Of a stretch of 64,000 bases of DNA, positions 25,444 through 34,392 are shown piece after piece (the first letter of the stretch is position 1; the number at the start of each line of letters is the position of its first letter). The notes under the pieces are model-generated. The model had not been told where the DNA came from. It searched no databases and was given only the letters and a program-made list of their open reading frames with translations. A program made the position numbers and the translations under genes. Origin of the DNA: Mycolicibacterium neoaurum (GTDB lineage: Bacteria > Actinomycetota > Actinomycetes > Mycobacteriales > Mycobacteriaceae); NCBI RefSeq assembly GCF_036946495.1, contig NZ_JAQIIX010000001.1:744001-808000 (forward strand), given 5' to 3'.

Positions 25444-26807
25444 TGTCCGTTACCTCCTGGCTCGGCCGGGGAACCGTCGGGTGCGACCTCGCCGGGTGCG
25501 CGCTCCAAAACGGGCGATGGGGTCGGTTCGGGAACGGACTGTTGGGCCGCCGGACCCGGCGCCGGCGGGCCGGGCGGCGGCCCACCGGGCGCCGGTTGCG
25601 GTCCGGGATCCCGGTAGGGATAGCAGCCCGGCCCGGGTAGTGGGATACCCGGTGGTCCGCACTGGCTGTCGCCGGGATTACCGGTGATGGCATCGGGAAT
25701 CGTCAGGCGCGGCTCGCCACCCTGACCGGTGCGCGGGAACGGCACGGGCAGTGCGGGCAGGCCGGGCTGGCCGACCTGTGGATCCGTGCGCTGCGACGGT
25801 GCGAGCACGTTCGGATCCAGACCGAGGTCGGAGAAAGCGGCATTGATGAACGGCTGAAGATACTGACCGGGAAGAAGATTGGACAAGTAGGCCTTGAAGA
25901 AGGGCCCCGAGGACACCGACTCACCCAGCGAGAAGACGTAGGTGGTCAGCCCTTTGATGGATTGCTGGACTTCCGACTTCCGGTTCTCCACGATCGCCAG
26001 CGCACCATTGAGCTTGTCCAGCGCCGGCTTGAGCGTGTCGGTGTTGTCGGCGACGAAACCGTTTATCTGTGCAGACAAAGCGGTGATGTTGTTCGAGATC
26101 TGGTCCAGCGCGGCACTCTGTTCGCCGAGCGCAACCAGCAGCTCGTTCGAGTCGCGGACGAGCTGGACGATCTTGTCGCTGCGCTCACCGAGAACGGTGG
26201 TGGCCTTGTTCGCGTTGGCCAGCAACCGGCGAAGTTGTTCGTCGCGACGGTTGAGGGTGTCGGAGAACCGCGCGACACCGTCGACGGCTACCCGCAGATC
26301 ATCCGGGGTGTCCCGGAAGGTCTCGGCCAGGGTCGACAACGAGGTCGACAGCTGATCGGTGTTCAGGCCGCTGATCTGAGCGGTGATGTCCCCGATCGCG
26401 TCGGGCAGCTGATAGGCCGATGTGGTGCGCTCCAACGGGATGACACCGTCCTGGTCACCGTCCCCGCGCGGGGTGATGTCGAGGATCTTGGACCCCAGCA
26501 GGCTCTTGGTCTTGACCGCGGCTTCGGTGCGATCACCGAGCTGCACGTCGTCGTCCACGCTGAACCGCACGAGCACGCGAGGCCCGTCCAGCGAGATGCT
26601 CTGCACCTTGCCGACCTGATAGCCCGAAACCTGCACCGCAGCACCACTTGTCAAGCCGCCGGCCTCGGCGAAGTACGCCCCGTAGGTCTTCTGCGAGGAC
26701 ACCAGCGGCAACTTGTCGTAGTTGAGCACGCCCAGACTGATCGCGCCGACGGTCACGACGCCGATCAACCCGATGACCGCGGGGTTGCGCTCTTGGAAGG
26801 GTTTCAT
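25440..26807 (-). CDS. mceC: MceC, MlaD-family subunit of Mce importer
   Basis: 455 residues: MKPFQERNPAVIGLIGVVTVG opening with the membrane helix, MlaD domain (AYFAEAGGLTSGAAVQVSGYQVGKVQSI), helical rod and a strongly proline-rich tail of about 80 residues containing two cysteines. ATG 26807 is chosen because it overlaps the mceB stop (ATGA); an ATG four codons further upstream also exists. Confidence 0.93.
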   Translation of the reverse strand: MKPFQERNPAVIGLIGVVTVGAISLGVLNYDKLPLVSSQKTYGAYFAEAGGLTSGAAVQVSGYQVGKVQSISLDGPRVLVRFSVDDDVQLGDRTEAAVKTKSLLGSKILDITPRGDGDQDGVIPLERTTSAYQLPDAIGDITAQISGLNTDQLSTSLSTLAETFRDTPDDLRVAVDGVARFSDTLNRRDEQLRRLLANANKATTVLGERSDKIVQLVRDSNELLVALGEQSAALDQISNNITALSAQINGFVADNTDTLKPALDKLNGALAIVENRKSEVQQSIKGLTTYVFSLGESVSSGPFFKAYLSNLLPGQYLQPFINAAFSDLGLDPNVLAPSQRTDPQVGQPGLPALPVPFPRTGQGGEPRLTIPDAITGNPGDSQCGPPGIPLPGPGCYPYRDPGPQPAPGGPPPGPPAPGPAAQQSVPEPTPSPVLERAPGEVAPDGSPAEPGGNGQ

Positions 26808-27832
26808 TTCGGCGTGCACCTGCCGGTGTCTTGGCCTGCCAGTTTCACATACACCGGTTGACCGCCCTTACCGTTGAGTTTCAGTACGAGATCGCAGATG
26901 TAGAAGGAGAAGTAATCGCCGTTGAGCCCCTGCCGACCCAGGATCCGGTAGGACTGCGGCAGCGTGGCGAGCAGATTGTCCACGTAGTCGTGGTCGGCGA
27001 CCACGATGCCCGCGGCGCGGTCGGTCTGCGCGACCGTCTCCTTCAGCGGCGGCCGGGCCTGTGCCAGCAGATCGGCGATACTGGCCGCGGACTCGTTGGT
27101 ATAGGCCACCGCCGCACTCAGGTCGCCCTTGCGTTCTTTGAGGGTGTGCACGATCTCCGACAGTGAGTCGACGGCGGTACCGAACTTGTCCTTCTGGTCG
27201 CCGAGCGAACCGAGCACGGTGTTGAGATTGGTGATGACCTGTCCGACGAGCTCATCACGATCGGCGAGGGTATTGGTCAACGCAGCGGTGTTGGAGAGGA
27301 ACGAGGCGACCGTCGCGCCCTGGCCCTGCAGCGCCGAGAGCAGCTGACCGCTCAGCGCGTTCACCTGGTCGGGGTCCAAAGCCCGGAACAGCGGCCGGAA
27401 TCCACCGATGAGGGCGTCCAGGTCCAGGGCCGGTGTGGTGCGCGACACCGGGATGGTGGCACCGGGCGCCAGCCGCTGCACCGAGCCGGCGCCCTCCTCC
27501 AACGCGAGATACCGGCCGCCGATGACATTGTCGTAGCGGATGGCCGCCCGGCTGCCTTCGGTCAGCACCACCGAGTCGTCGGCGCTGAACTCCACCGTGA
27601 CGGTGCTGTCGCGGTTGAGCCGGATGTCACCGATCTTGCCCACTTCGACACCGGCGATCCGGACGAAGTTTCCGGTCTCCAAGCCCGTCACGTTGGTGAA
27701 CACCGCACGGAAGGACCGGGCGTCACCGAACCGAAACTGGGCGAAAACGGTCAGCAGCGCGAACATTCCGAACAGCGCGACCACGATGAACACGGCAAGC
27801 CGCCAGGCGGCGCCTGACAAGTTGTCCTTCAT
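26804..27832 (-). CDS. mceB: MceB, MlaD-family subunit of Mce importer
   Basis: 342 residues, the shortest of the set and without a proline-rich tail, as expected for MceB. Membrane helix AVFIVVALFGMFALLTVFAQF, MlaD domain (VFTNVTGLETGNFVRIAGVEVGKIGDI), helical rod, and a short C-terminus with two Cys. It lies 44 bases downstream of mceA, the only sizeable gap within the operon. Confidence 0.94.
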   Translation of the reverse strand: MKDNLSGAAWRLAVFIVVALFGMFALLTVFAQFRFGDARSFRAVFTNVTGLETGNFVRIAGVEVGKIGDIRLNRDSTVTVEFSADDSVVLTEGSRAAIRYDNVIGGRYLALEEGAGSVQRLAPGATIPVSRTTPALDLDALIGGFRPLFRALDPDQVNALSGQLLSALQGQGATVASFLSNTAALTNTLADRDELVGQVITNLNTVLGSLGDQKDKFGTAVDSLSEIVHTLKERKGDLSAAVAYTNESAASIADLLAQARPPLKETVAQTDRAAGIVVADHDYVDNLLATLPQSYRILGRQGLNGDYFSFYICDLVLKLNGKGGQPVYVKLAGQDTGRCTPK

Positions 27833-27876
27833 CTCGTCTGCCTCTCGATACTAGGTCGTGTCAAGGTCGGGCTGGT

Positions 27877-29241
27877 TCACGGTGCCGGCGGCGGCCCGGC
27901 GATCCCAGGCGGTATGGGTGCGGGTGGGACGCCGGGATAGAGCGGCGTACCTCCGGGGCCGTACTGCGGGGCGCCGTAGGGCGGAGCACCGGGATATGGA
28001 ATCGGTCCCGGCGCGGGGCCACCCGGGTAGCGGATGCTGGGCGGTTCCGGCACCGCACGGGTCACCGGGAAGTAGTTGGCCCAGCCGGGGAATCCGATGC
28101 CCGGGTTGGGCCGGTTGTCCAGTCCGGTGCCCCAACCGGTGTTGGCGATCAGGGTGCGCACGGGCCAGTTCTTGGCCACATCGGGCAGCGATCCGCAGCC
28201 CGGCTTGCCGCCGGGTCCGCCCTTGGCACCGTTGATCGGCAGATTCTGCGGATACCGATAGGGATCGTCACCGAGCAGCAGCGCCGCGTCCACGATCAAC
28301 GATTTGCCGTTCGCCCCGCCGGTGTAATCGGCCTGGCCGAAATCGATGGCCTTCTTGCCGCCGACGAGAAGGCAGGTCAGCGACGGGTTGTACTTGTTGA
28401 ACAGCGACGCCGTCGGCCGCAGCGTGTTGATCGCCCGCACCAGATTGTCCTTGTTCGGACCCAACACCGCGGTTCCGCTCTGCGAGAGGCCGATCACGTT
28501 GAGCAACAACGAATCCAGTTCGCGAGCGCGGTCGGCGATCGTCTCACTTGTCGTACTTGCGGCATCGAGCACACGCAGGATGTCCGGCGCGGCCGCCGCG
28601 TAGGCGTCGTTGAAGTTCTTGAACGCCCGCCAGTCCTGCCCGATGGTCTCGGTGCGCTGGTTGAGCGCGATCAGCACCTCGTTGGCCGCCGTCGTCGCCT
28701 CGCCCATGCGGGGCCCCTGGCCGCGAACGCCTTCGGCGATCGCCGAGAACACCGTGTTGAGCTTCGCGGGATCGATCTTGTGTATGACACCGACGAGGTT
28801 CTGGAACACCGTGTTCACCTCGGTGCTGACGTTCTGAGACTGCAGGACGGCGCCGGCTGCCAGCGTCTGCCCCGAGGGCTCCTGCGGGTAGATGAGGTCG
28901 ACGTACTTGGCGCCGAACACGGTGGTCGAGGCGATCCGGGCCTCCACGTTGGACGGGAGGTAAGCGATCTTGTCGGGATCGAGCTCGAGTTTCAGGCTGA
29001 CCGGATCGCTGCCACCGGTGACCGCACCGACATGACCGACCTGCACCCCGCGCAGTTTGACCTTGGCCCCGACCTCCATCACCAGACCGGCGCGGTCCGA
29101 GCTGAGCGTCACCGGCACATAGCTTTTGAGCGAACCGGTGAACAGCACACCCGTGAGGGCCACCGACGCGATGACGAAGACGATGAGGATCGCGGTCCAC
29201 CAATCCGGGTGGATGAGCGGTTCGCCTGCCTTTCGCGCCAT
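27877..29241 (-). CDS. mceA: MceA, MlaD-family subunit of Mce importer
   Basis: 454 residues. Membrane helix WTAILIVFVIASVALTGVLF, MlaD domain (LVMEVGAKVKLRGVQVGHVGAV), helical rod, two Cys late in the protein, and a Pro/Gly/Tyr-rich tail of about 70 residues. MceA is the first substrate-binding rung of the complex. Three bases separate it from the yrbEB stop. The tail is longer than in the reference mce1 system, so I do not assign this operon to a numbered mce class. Confidence 0.93.
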   Translation of the reverse strand: MARKAGEPLIHPDWWTAILIVFVIASVALTGVLFTGSLKSYVPVTLSSDRAGLVMEVGAKVKLRGVQVGHVGAVTGGSDPVSLKLELDPDKIAYLPSNVEARIASTTVFGAKYVDLIYPQEPSGQTLAAGAVLQSQNVSTEVNTVFQNLVGVIHKIDPAKLNTVFSAIAEGVRGQGPRMGEATTAANEVLIALNQRTETIGQDWRAFKNFNDAYAAAAPDILRVLDAASTTSETIADRARELDSLLLNVIGLSQSGTAVLGPNKDNLVRAINTLRPTASLFNKYNPSLTCLLVGGKKAIDFGQADYTGGANGKSLIVDAALLLGDDPYRYPQNLPINGAKGGPGGKPGCGSLPDVAKNWPVRTLIANTGWGTGLDNRPNPGIGFPGWANYFPVTRAVPEPPSIRYPGGPAPGPIPYPGAPPYGAPQYGPGGTPLYPGVPPAPIPPGIAGPPPAP

Positions 29242-29244
29242 CGC

Positions 29245-30102
29245 TCAGCCCGCCAGGTTGAAGTTGCCGGACTGCCCGTAGATGGACAGCGTGACCAAGA
29301 GCGTGACGCACACTGCGACGACCAGCGAGGTGCGTGTTGCGCGTCCGACCGCCTCTCCCACACCGGCGGGTCCGCCGCCGGCGGTGAAGCCGTAATAGGT
29401 GTGCACCAACATGATGACCACCGCGGTCACCACCGCCTGGACGAACGACCAGATGAGGTCGGTGGGAATCAGGAATGTCCGGAAGTAGTGGTCGTACACG
29501 CCGGTGGACTGCCCATAGATGACCGTCGTTCCGAATCGTGCTGCCAGGAACGACATGATGACCGCGACACAGTACAGCGGGATGACGACGATGACGCCGG
29601 CCAGCACGCGACTGGACGCCAGGTAGGCCAGCGAGCGGACACCCATGACCTCCAGGGCGTCGATCTCTTCGTTGATGCGCATTGCACCGAGCTGGGCGGT
29701 GGCGCCGGCGCCGATGGTGGCCGCCATGGCGATCGCCGCGGTGAGCGGCGCTATGAGCCGGACATTGAAGTACGCGGAAGCGAACCCGGTGAGTGCCTCC
29801 ACACCGACCTGCGCGAACTGGTTGTAACCCTGCACCGCGACCAGCGCACCGGTGGAGATGGTCAGGAATCCGACGATGACGACCGTGCCACCGATGACGG
29901 CAAGCGCGCCGGTACCCAGACTCATCGCGGCGATCAGCCGGACCAGCTCGGTCTTGTAATGCACCAGGACGTCCACAGCAGAGGCGAGTGTCCGACCATA
30001 GAACTGGGTCTGCTCGCCGATTCGGGTCCACCCGGCATGCCAGTTCTTCGATGACCGCGCCAATCGCGGAAACTGCTGACGCACAGAAACTCTGATGCTC
30101 AT
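29245..30102 (-). CDS. yrbEB: YrbEB, MlaE-type permease of Mce importer
   Basis: 285 residues, polytopic. The hallmark cytoplasmic-loop motif is MRINEEIDALEVMG, which contacts the MceG-type ATPase in other systems; GGGPAGVGEAVGRAT near the C-terminus is also conserved. About five to six membrane helices are visible. It overlaps yrbEA by ATGA. The ATPase (mceG/mkl) is not in the window, as usual for mycobacteria where it is unlinked. Confidence 0.94.
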   Translation of the reverse strand: MSIRVSVRQQFPRLARSSKNWHAGWTRIGEQTQFYGRTLASAVDVLVHYKTELVRLIAAMSLGTGALAVIGGTVVIVGFLTISTGALVAVQGYNQFAQVGVEALTGFASAYFNVRLIAPLTAAIAMAATIGAGATAQLGAMRINEEIDALEVMGVRSLAYLASSRVLAGVIVVIPLYCVAVIMSFLAARFGTTVIYGQSTGVYDHYFRTFLIPTDLIWSFVQAVVTAVVIMLVHTYYGFTAGGGPAGVGEAVGRATRTSLVVAVCVTLLVTLSIYGQSGNFNLAG

Positions 30103-30932
30103 AGATTCACCTTGATTCCCACCGCGGTCATGAAGATGTTGATCAGGAAGAGCGCAAGAAAGGAGAACACGACGGTCTCATTGACGGCGTTGCCGACACC
30201 GGCCGGGCCGCCGCTGACGGTCGTACCCATGTAGCAGGCGATCAAGCCCGCCGTCATCCCGAACAGGGTTGCCTTGATCAGCGACACCACCACGTCACCC
30301 ACGCCGGTGACCAGGGTCAGGCCCGCGACAAAGGCTCCGGGCGTGACGTTTTGGAAGAACACCGAGAAGACGAAGCCACCCGCCAGACCGACCAGGATCA
30401 CCAACGAGGCCAGCAGCAGGGCGACCACGGTCGCGGCCAGAACACGCGGAACCACAAGCGCCTGAATGGGGTTGATGCCCATGACACGCTGGGCGTCCAA
30501 TTCCTCTCTGATGGTGCGCGCTCCCAGATCTGCACACATTGCGGTCGCGCCCGCACCGGCGACGACCAGCACCGTGACGATCGGGCCGATCTGGGTGACG
30601 GCTCCCAAGGCGGCGCCGGTCCCGGAGAAGTCCGCGGCACCGAACTCGGCGAGCAGAACGTTGAAGGTGAACACGGTCAGCACCGTGAACGGGATCGACA
30701 GCATCAGCGTGGGCAACAACGACACCCGCGCCACAAACCAGGTCTGCAGCACGAACTCACGCCAGGCGAACGGGGGGCTGAACACGGCCAGTGCCGTGTC
30801 CATCGAGAAAGCGAAGAAGCCCCCGATCCCGCGCAACGGCCGAGACGATGCCAGCGTCTTGAGTATCAAGAGCGGCCCCCGGTCCGCGCAATACGCCGCA
30901 CGCCGGCCGTCGGTCGCACACCGGCCACCCAC
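30099..30932 (-). CDS. yrbEA: YrbEA, MlaE-type permease of Mce importer
   Basis: 277 residues as drawn. Conserved segments are AGAGATAMCADLGARTIREELDAQRVMGI (EE-x-D-A loop) and GGPAGVGNAVNETVVFSF. It is the first gene of the operon. The start is uncertain: GTG 30932 is used; TTG 30869 gives MILKTLASSRPL and a length closer to known YrbEA proteins. Neither has a strong ribosome site. Its promoter is at 31048-31080. Confidence 0.88.
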   Translation of the reverse strand: MGGRCATDGRRAAYCADRGPLLILKTLASSRPLRGIGGFFAFSMDTALAVFSPPFAWREFVLQTWFVARVSLLPTLMLSIPFTVLTVFTFNVLLAEFGAADFSGTGAALGAVTQIGPIVTVLVVAGAGATAMCADLGARTIREELDAQRVMGINPIQALVVPRVLAATVVALLLASLVILVGLAGGFVFSVFFQNVTPGAFVAGLTLVTGVGDVVVSLIKATLFGMTAGLIACYMGTTVSGGPAGVGNAVNETVVFSFLALFLINIFMTAVGIKVNL

Positions 30933-31047
30933 GCTTCACCCATCGCGGCTGCGCATTTCGAGTCGTGGTGTCGCCACATAGCTGTCGTCCTCTGTTGTGG
31001 CAGGCACTACCGCCGGCCCTCCGATATGAGCAGGGTCACAAACGTGC

Positions 31048-31080
31048 TAGACACTACGTCTAAACGCTCCGCCTAGTCAA
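31048..31080 (-). promoter_or_regulatory. mce operon promoter with two operator-like elements
   Basis: Leftward, TTGACT (31080-31075), an 18-base spacer and TAGTGT (31056-31051) form a sigma-A type promoter, with a start expected near 31043. The -10 lies inside a perfect inverted repeat TAGAC-actac-GTCTA (31048-31062). On the plus strand CTAAA (31060-31064), 5 bases and CGCCTA-GT-CAA (31070-31080) match elements upstream of the hydratase and mmpS genes. Confidence 0.6.
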
Positions 31081-31279
31081 TATGTCAATCGGGTGGCCGA
31101 GCATTTGCCAACCGCCCCAGGCGCCGATGTCACGGACACATCGCCGAACACGCGCCCACATGCCGCGACGTGACGCGGCCCACAAATCTAATCATGATTA
31201 AGTACAGCGATCAACACCCGATATCGACAGAGCGCAGAGATGCACGCCCCACCTGCAGACCATCCGTGACGTGGATACT

Positions 31280-31297
31280 TTTGACGGTACCGTCAAA
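31280..31297. promoter_or_regulatory. perfect 18-bp palindrome, probable operator
   Basis: TTTGACGGTACCGTCAAA is an uninterrupted self-complementary sequence in noncoding DNA between the mce promoter and the SnoaL-like gene. Both strands also contain TTGACG inside it, which can serve as a -35 element. Such uninterrupted palindromes are typical of TetR, GntR or similar dimer sites. The cognate regulator is not known. Confidence 0.55.
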
Positions 31298-31691
31298 CGG
31301 ACCAGATGATGCATGGCTTCGAATCGTTCGTAAATTCTCAGGACATGTCCGATCCCACCGGTCCGCACCAATGATTCGGTCATGCGACATCAGGCAACGC
31401 GCGGACCCCTGATCCTGAGTTGCTGAGCCAGAATCCGTGGCAAAGAAGCCGGCTCCGATGACGCTCGGCGGCGCGATCGGCCATCAGGCGAATGGGGTTG
31501 ACCCCGCAACTGGCGCTCCAGGTGTCGCCGTCACACTTTTGAATACTTGATAAATTCCAGCTGCGTCCGGGTAATGTCGATTCCGCCCCTACGGCCGTCG
31601 CCGGTGACCAGGTGACGTGACAGCCCAGGGCGATGCCCAGTGGCACATCGACTACAGCACACCCCGTCGACACTCGAATTGGTGATAAGAC

Positions 31692-32150
31692 ATGACATCA
31701 GCACTGCCCCACCCCACCGACGCCGACTACGCCGACGCGTACGGCCGCGCCTGGACCCATGATCCCGAACTGCTGTGCACCTTCTTCACCGCCGACGGCA
31801 CCTACACCGACGTCGCGATGCGCGGAACGTATCAGGGGCGCAACGGCATCCAGCGTTTTCATCGCTGGATGCTGACATTCTCGCCCGATTCGTTGATCGT
31901 CTTCACCCAACCCGCCGTGGCCGACGGGCTCGCCTACTTCGAGTGGACCTGGAGCGGGTCCATCACCGGGCCTCTTCGCTTGCCGAACGGCGCCTCGATC
32001 GACGCGGCAGGAAAACAGTTTTCGGCGACCGGCATCGCCGCCTGCCGCTATGACAACCAGGGACTGCTGACCAGCCACCGCGACTTCTGGGATGTCGGCT
32101 TGCTCGTCGACCAGCTCGGCGACACGCTGGTTCCCCGAAGCACCCAGTAG
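31692..32150 (+). CDS. SnoaL/NTF2-like protein
   Basis: 152 residues, NTF2-like cone fold: DYADAYGRAWTHDPELLCTFFTADGTYTDVAMRGTYQGRNGIQRFHRWM is the standard start, with the later strand FSATGIAACRYDNQGLLTSHRDFWD. Members bind steroid-like or polyketide ligands as isomerases, hydrolases or dehydratases; the catalytic residues cannot be assigned here. It is a single gene converging on the hydratase (7-base gap), downstream of the large regulatory region. ATG 31692 has only a weak ribosome site, GGTGATAAGAC. Confidence 0.85.
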   Translation: MTSALPHPTDADYADAYGRAWTHDPELLCTFFTADGTYTDVAMRGTYQGRNGIQRFHRWMLTFSPDSLIVFTQPAVADGLAYFEWTWSGSITGPLRLPNGASIDAAGKQFSATGIAACRYDNQGLLTSHRDFWDVGLLVDQLGDTLVPRSTQ

Positions 32151-32157
32151 TCGCCGG

Positions 32158-33153
32158 TCAGAACATCAAAGCGCTGAATCGCCAGTCCAACACCTGGCGA
32201 TCATCGGTCCCCTCTTCGCCGACGGCGAAGACCAGCGAGCGGATATCGAGGACACCACCACCCGCCGGCAGCGGTGATACCCGTTCGATGTGCAGGTCGC
32301 TGTAGACCGTATCGCCCTCGTACACCGGGCCGGTGTGGTCGCAGGACTGCCAGCCCGTGACGGTTGCCAGGTTCGGCAGGACACGGGTGGCCTGCGCCAG
32401 GGCCAGCCCGATGGTGTGCCCGCCGTACACCAGGCGCCGTCCACCGACTCGCCGATCATGATGCGTAGCAGCGATGTTGAGGCTCATACGGGCGAGTTCG
32501 GGGGCCGAACTCACGACATCGGCCGAGCTGCGGTAGTCGCGGCCCGCCAGCTCCGAGTCGAAGTGCGGGCCGGGCACGCGCGCACGGAATGCCACGCCGT
32601 CCCAAGATCCGGCCGGGTCGGTGGCCACCTCGTCGGCCCCGATCGTGGTCAGGTCATCGTGGCGTCCGGTGTCGACAACCCCGGGTGCCATCGGGAGCAT
32701 CGCGCACCGATGAAAGTCGAGAACCAGCCGGTCATGCTGGTCGGTCGTCGTCATCCGCAGCGCGGCAAGGCCGGTGGGCGCCCTGCCTTCCCGGACGGCA
32801 TTCTGACGAAGCCCGACCACCCGGGTCGTGGTGGACAACGTGTCCCCCAGCTTGGGATAGCTGTGGAATACCAAGCCGCGGTAGAAGAGGTTCGCCTTGA
32901 CACGGCCGGTCACCAACGTGCTCTGGCCGATGGCGACATCGGTGACCAAGCCCGGATGCGCCAACAGACCGCGCGTTCCGGTTACCGCCTCGGCCAGCTC
33001 GATGTCGAGTGCCAGCCGCAGCCGGTCCCCCAGGATCGCCTGGTGCACTGCGGCCGCACCTTCGGTCAGGGTCATCCGGGGCGCACTGTCGAAGACCTGT
33101 CCGATGGTGAGCTCATCGAAGTACGGCCCCACAACTGAATTCGGTGTCGGCAT
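32158..33153 (-). CDS. double-hotdog MaoC-family hydratase (mesaconyl-CoA-hydratase-like)
   Basis: 331 residues with two hotdog domains. The first starts GPYFDELTIGQVFDSAPRMTLTEGAAAVHQAILGD; the second contains RLVYGGHTIGLALAQATRVLPN, with the helix motif of MaoC enzymes, and DHTGPVYEGDTVYSDLHI. The N-terminal segment resembles beta-methylmalyl/mesaconyl-CoA hydratases. It should hydrate or dehydrate a branched CoA ester. ATG 33153 follows AAAGGGATGCG. It has its own promoter overlapping the tetR stop, and that promoter carries the element shared with mce and mmpS, linking it to lipid transport. Confidence 0.85.
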   Translation of the reverse strand: MPTPNSVVGPYFDELTIGQVFDSAPRMTLTEGAAAVHQAILGDRLRLALDIELAEAVTGTRGLLAHPGLVTDVAIGQSTLVTGRVKANLFYRGLVFHSYPKLGDTLSTTTRVVGLRQNAVREGRAPTGLAALRMTTTDQHDRLVLDFHRCAMLPMAPGVVDTGRHDDLTTIGADEVATDPAGSWDGVAFRARVPGPHFDSELAGRDYRSSADVVSSAPELARMSLNIAATHHDRRVGGRRLVYGGHTIGLALAQATRVLPNLATVTGWQSCDHTGPVYEGDTVYSDLHIERVSPLPAGGGVLDIRSLVFAVGEEGTDDRQVLDWRFSALMF

Positions 33154-33215
33154 CGCATCCCTTTCAGATCCACGTCGATACTGGGCCGGCATTCGTGACC
33201 GTCGCCGCATTTTTG

Positions 33216-33244
33216 AAGTTAGACTAAAATATTGCGCCTATCAA
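33216..33244 (-). promoter_or_regulatory. hydratase promoter overlapping tetR stop, with shared element
   Basis: Leftward TTGATA (33244-33239), exactly 17 bases and TAACTT (33221-33216) give a well-spaced promoter; the -35 uses the last codon positions of tetR. On the plus strand CTAAA (33224-33228), 6 bases, CGCCTA-T-CAA (33235-33244) match the mce element. TTAGACTAA (33219-33227) is a short palindrome over the -10 region. Confidence 0.6.
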
Positions 33245-33882
33245 TTCGCATCGTTGTCGGGTTCGGTGACAACGGGGGCGGCGCCACGGACCGCAGGCAG
33301 GACCAAGCTGTCGACGACCCGGCGCACGAAGCCGGAATCGACGCTCTGGCCGCCGACCACCCGCAGCAGCCCCATGGCCACCAGCACGTCGGCTACCAGC
33401 GACCAGTCCCTATCCGCGATATCACCGCGCTCGACGGCGTGCTGCAGAATCGCGGCCACCACGCGTCGCCCGCGGCGCAGCATCAGATCGTCCAGTGCGG
33501 CCGCCAACTCTGGGTCACGGCTGGACTCCAGCGCCACCCGCAGCACCAGATCGTTGGAGATCAGCTCGTCGTCGTTGCGCGCGACCCGTTCGACGATCAC
33601 GTCGAAGTCGCCTTCCAAGCTGCCGGTGTCAGGGATATCGTCGGCCAGCAGGTCGGGCCGCCAGTAGACAAGCGCATCGGTGATCAGCGCCGCTTTCGAC
33701 GCCCACCGCCGATAGATCGCGGCTTTACCGACGCCCGCACGGGCGGCGATATCGTTCATGTTGGTGTCGTTGTAGCCGTTCTCGGTCAGCGCGGCCAATG
33801 CGGCATTCAGGATCGCGGGGTCGCGGGAACGGTCGAGTCGACCGGTGGTGCGCTGGCGAAGCTTGGGCTCCATACCTGCCAT
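33241..33882 (-). CDS. TetR-family transcriptional regulator
   Basis: About 213 residues. The N-terminal helix-turn-helix is typical: AILNAALAALTENGYNDTNMNDIAARAGVGKAAIYRRWASKAALI; the rest is an all-helical ligand-binding domain. ATG 33882 is used; ATG 33873 and GTG 33900 are alternatives. It follows the Rv0455c-like gene by 33 bases on the same strand and is probably read from the mmpS promoter. A repressor that binds the shared CGCCTA element and senses a lipid or CoA ester would explain the locus; this is inference. Confidence 0.92.
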   Translation of the reverse strand: MAGMEPKLRQRTTGRLDRSRDPAILNAALAALTENGYNDTNMNDIAARAGVGKAAIYRRWASKAALITDALVYWRPDLLADDIPDTGSLEGDFDVIVERVARNDDELISNDLVLRVALESSRDPELAAALDDLMLRRGRRVVAAILQHAVERGDIADRDWSLVADVLVAMGLLRVVGGQSVDSGFVRRVVDSLVLPAVRGAAPVVTEPDNDAN

Positions 33883-33915
33883 TGTCACCGATTCACCCAC
33901 AGCGCCGACCGGCCC

Positions 33916-34392
33916 CTACCGCGGCGCCGGCCAGTTCCACACCGACATATCCGCGGCCGGGTAGCCGGCACACACGTCGGTGGCCTTGGCGACCACGCCC
34001 TTGTTGTTGAAGAACACCTTGGCCCAGTTACCCCACCGGGTCGCGACCTGCTCGTAGTAGATGTTGGTGGCGGTGTCTTCGGAATACTGCCGCCGCGCGG
34101 GCGCATCCAGGGAGTAGAACCAGTGGATCCGGTCCACGGCCATCCGCTGAACATCCGGCGGTCGGTTGGCCTTGTCGATCATGTACCGCTCGAAGTAGAT
34201 CGGGGAGGTATCACGCGCGGCCGCCAGATACTGCTCGGCGTCACAGCGCGTTTCGATCTGCCGATGCGGAATCGGGTAGTCGTCGGTCGCGTCGGCGGAC
34301 GCCTGCGGTGGCGCGAGCACGCCTGCGGTGCAGGCGGCCGCGGTGATCATCACACCGGCACGCACCATCAGCCGAAATGTGCGGACGTTCAT
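33916..34392 (-). CDS. secreted Rv0455c-like protein (siderophore/MmpL export accessory family)
   Basis: 158 residues. Signal peptide with cleavage expected after PPQASA; mature protein has a single Cys pair (ETRCDAEQYL and DVCAGYPAADMSVWNW) likely to form a disulfide. DAEQYLAA-RDTSP, YMID, FFNNKGVVAK and AGDMSVWNW-like segments match my recollection of M. tuberculosis Rv0455c, a secreted protein required for mycobactin export together with MmpL4/5. The ATG overlaps the DUF732 gene stop (ATGA), placing it in the mmpS-mmpL operon. I infer it assists this MmpL in the periplasm or outside. Confidence 0.85.
   Translation of the reverse strand: MNVRTFRLMVRAGVMITAAACTAGVLAPPQASADATDDYPIPHRQIETRCDAEQYLAAARDTSPIYFERYMIDKANRPPDVQRMAVDRIHWFYSLDAPARRQYSEDTATNIYYEQVATRWGNWAKVFFNNKGVVAKATDVCAGYPAADMSVWNWPAPR

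Larger units (their letters stand above)
30933..31691. other. 759-base intergenic region between mce operon and SnoaL-like gene
   Basis: No frame here has convincing codon usage or a recognisable domain; short frames at 31170-31412 and 31380-31673 look spurious. The region holds the mce promoter (31048-31080) and a perfect 18-base palindrome (31280-31297), listed separately. The 31081-31250 and 31540-31570 parts are less GC-rich than surrounding genes. A small RNA cannot be excluded by eye. Confidence 0.6.

Noticed and set aside
31170..31673. Small ORFs in the mce-SnoaL intergenic region
   Set aside because: They lack ribosome sites, have poor third-position GC bias and no recognisable domain.
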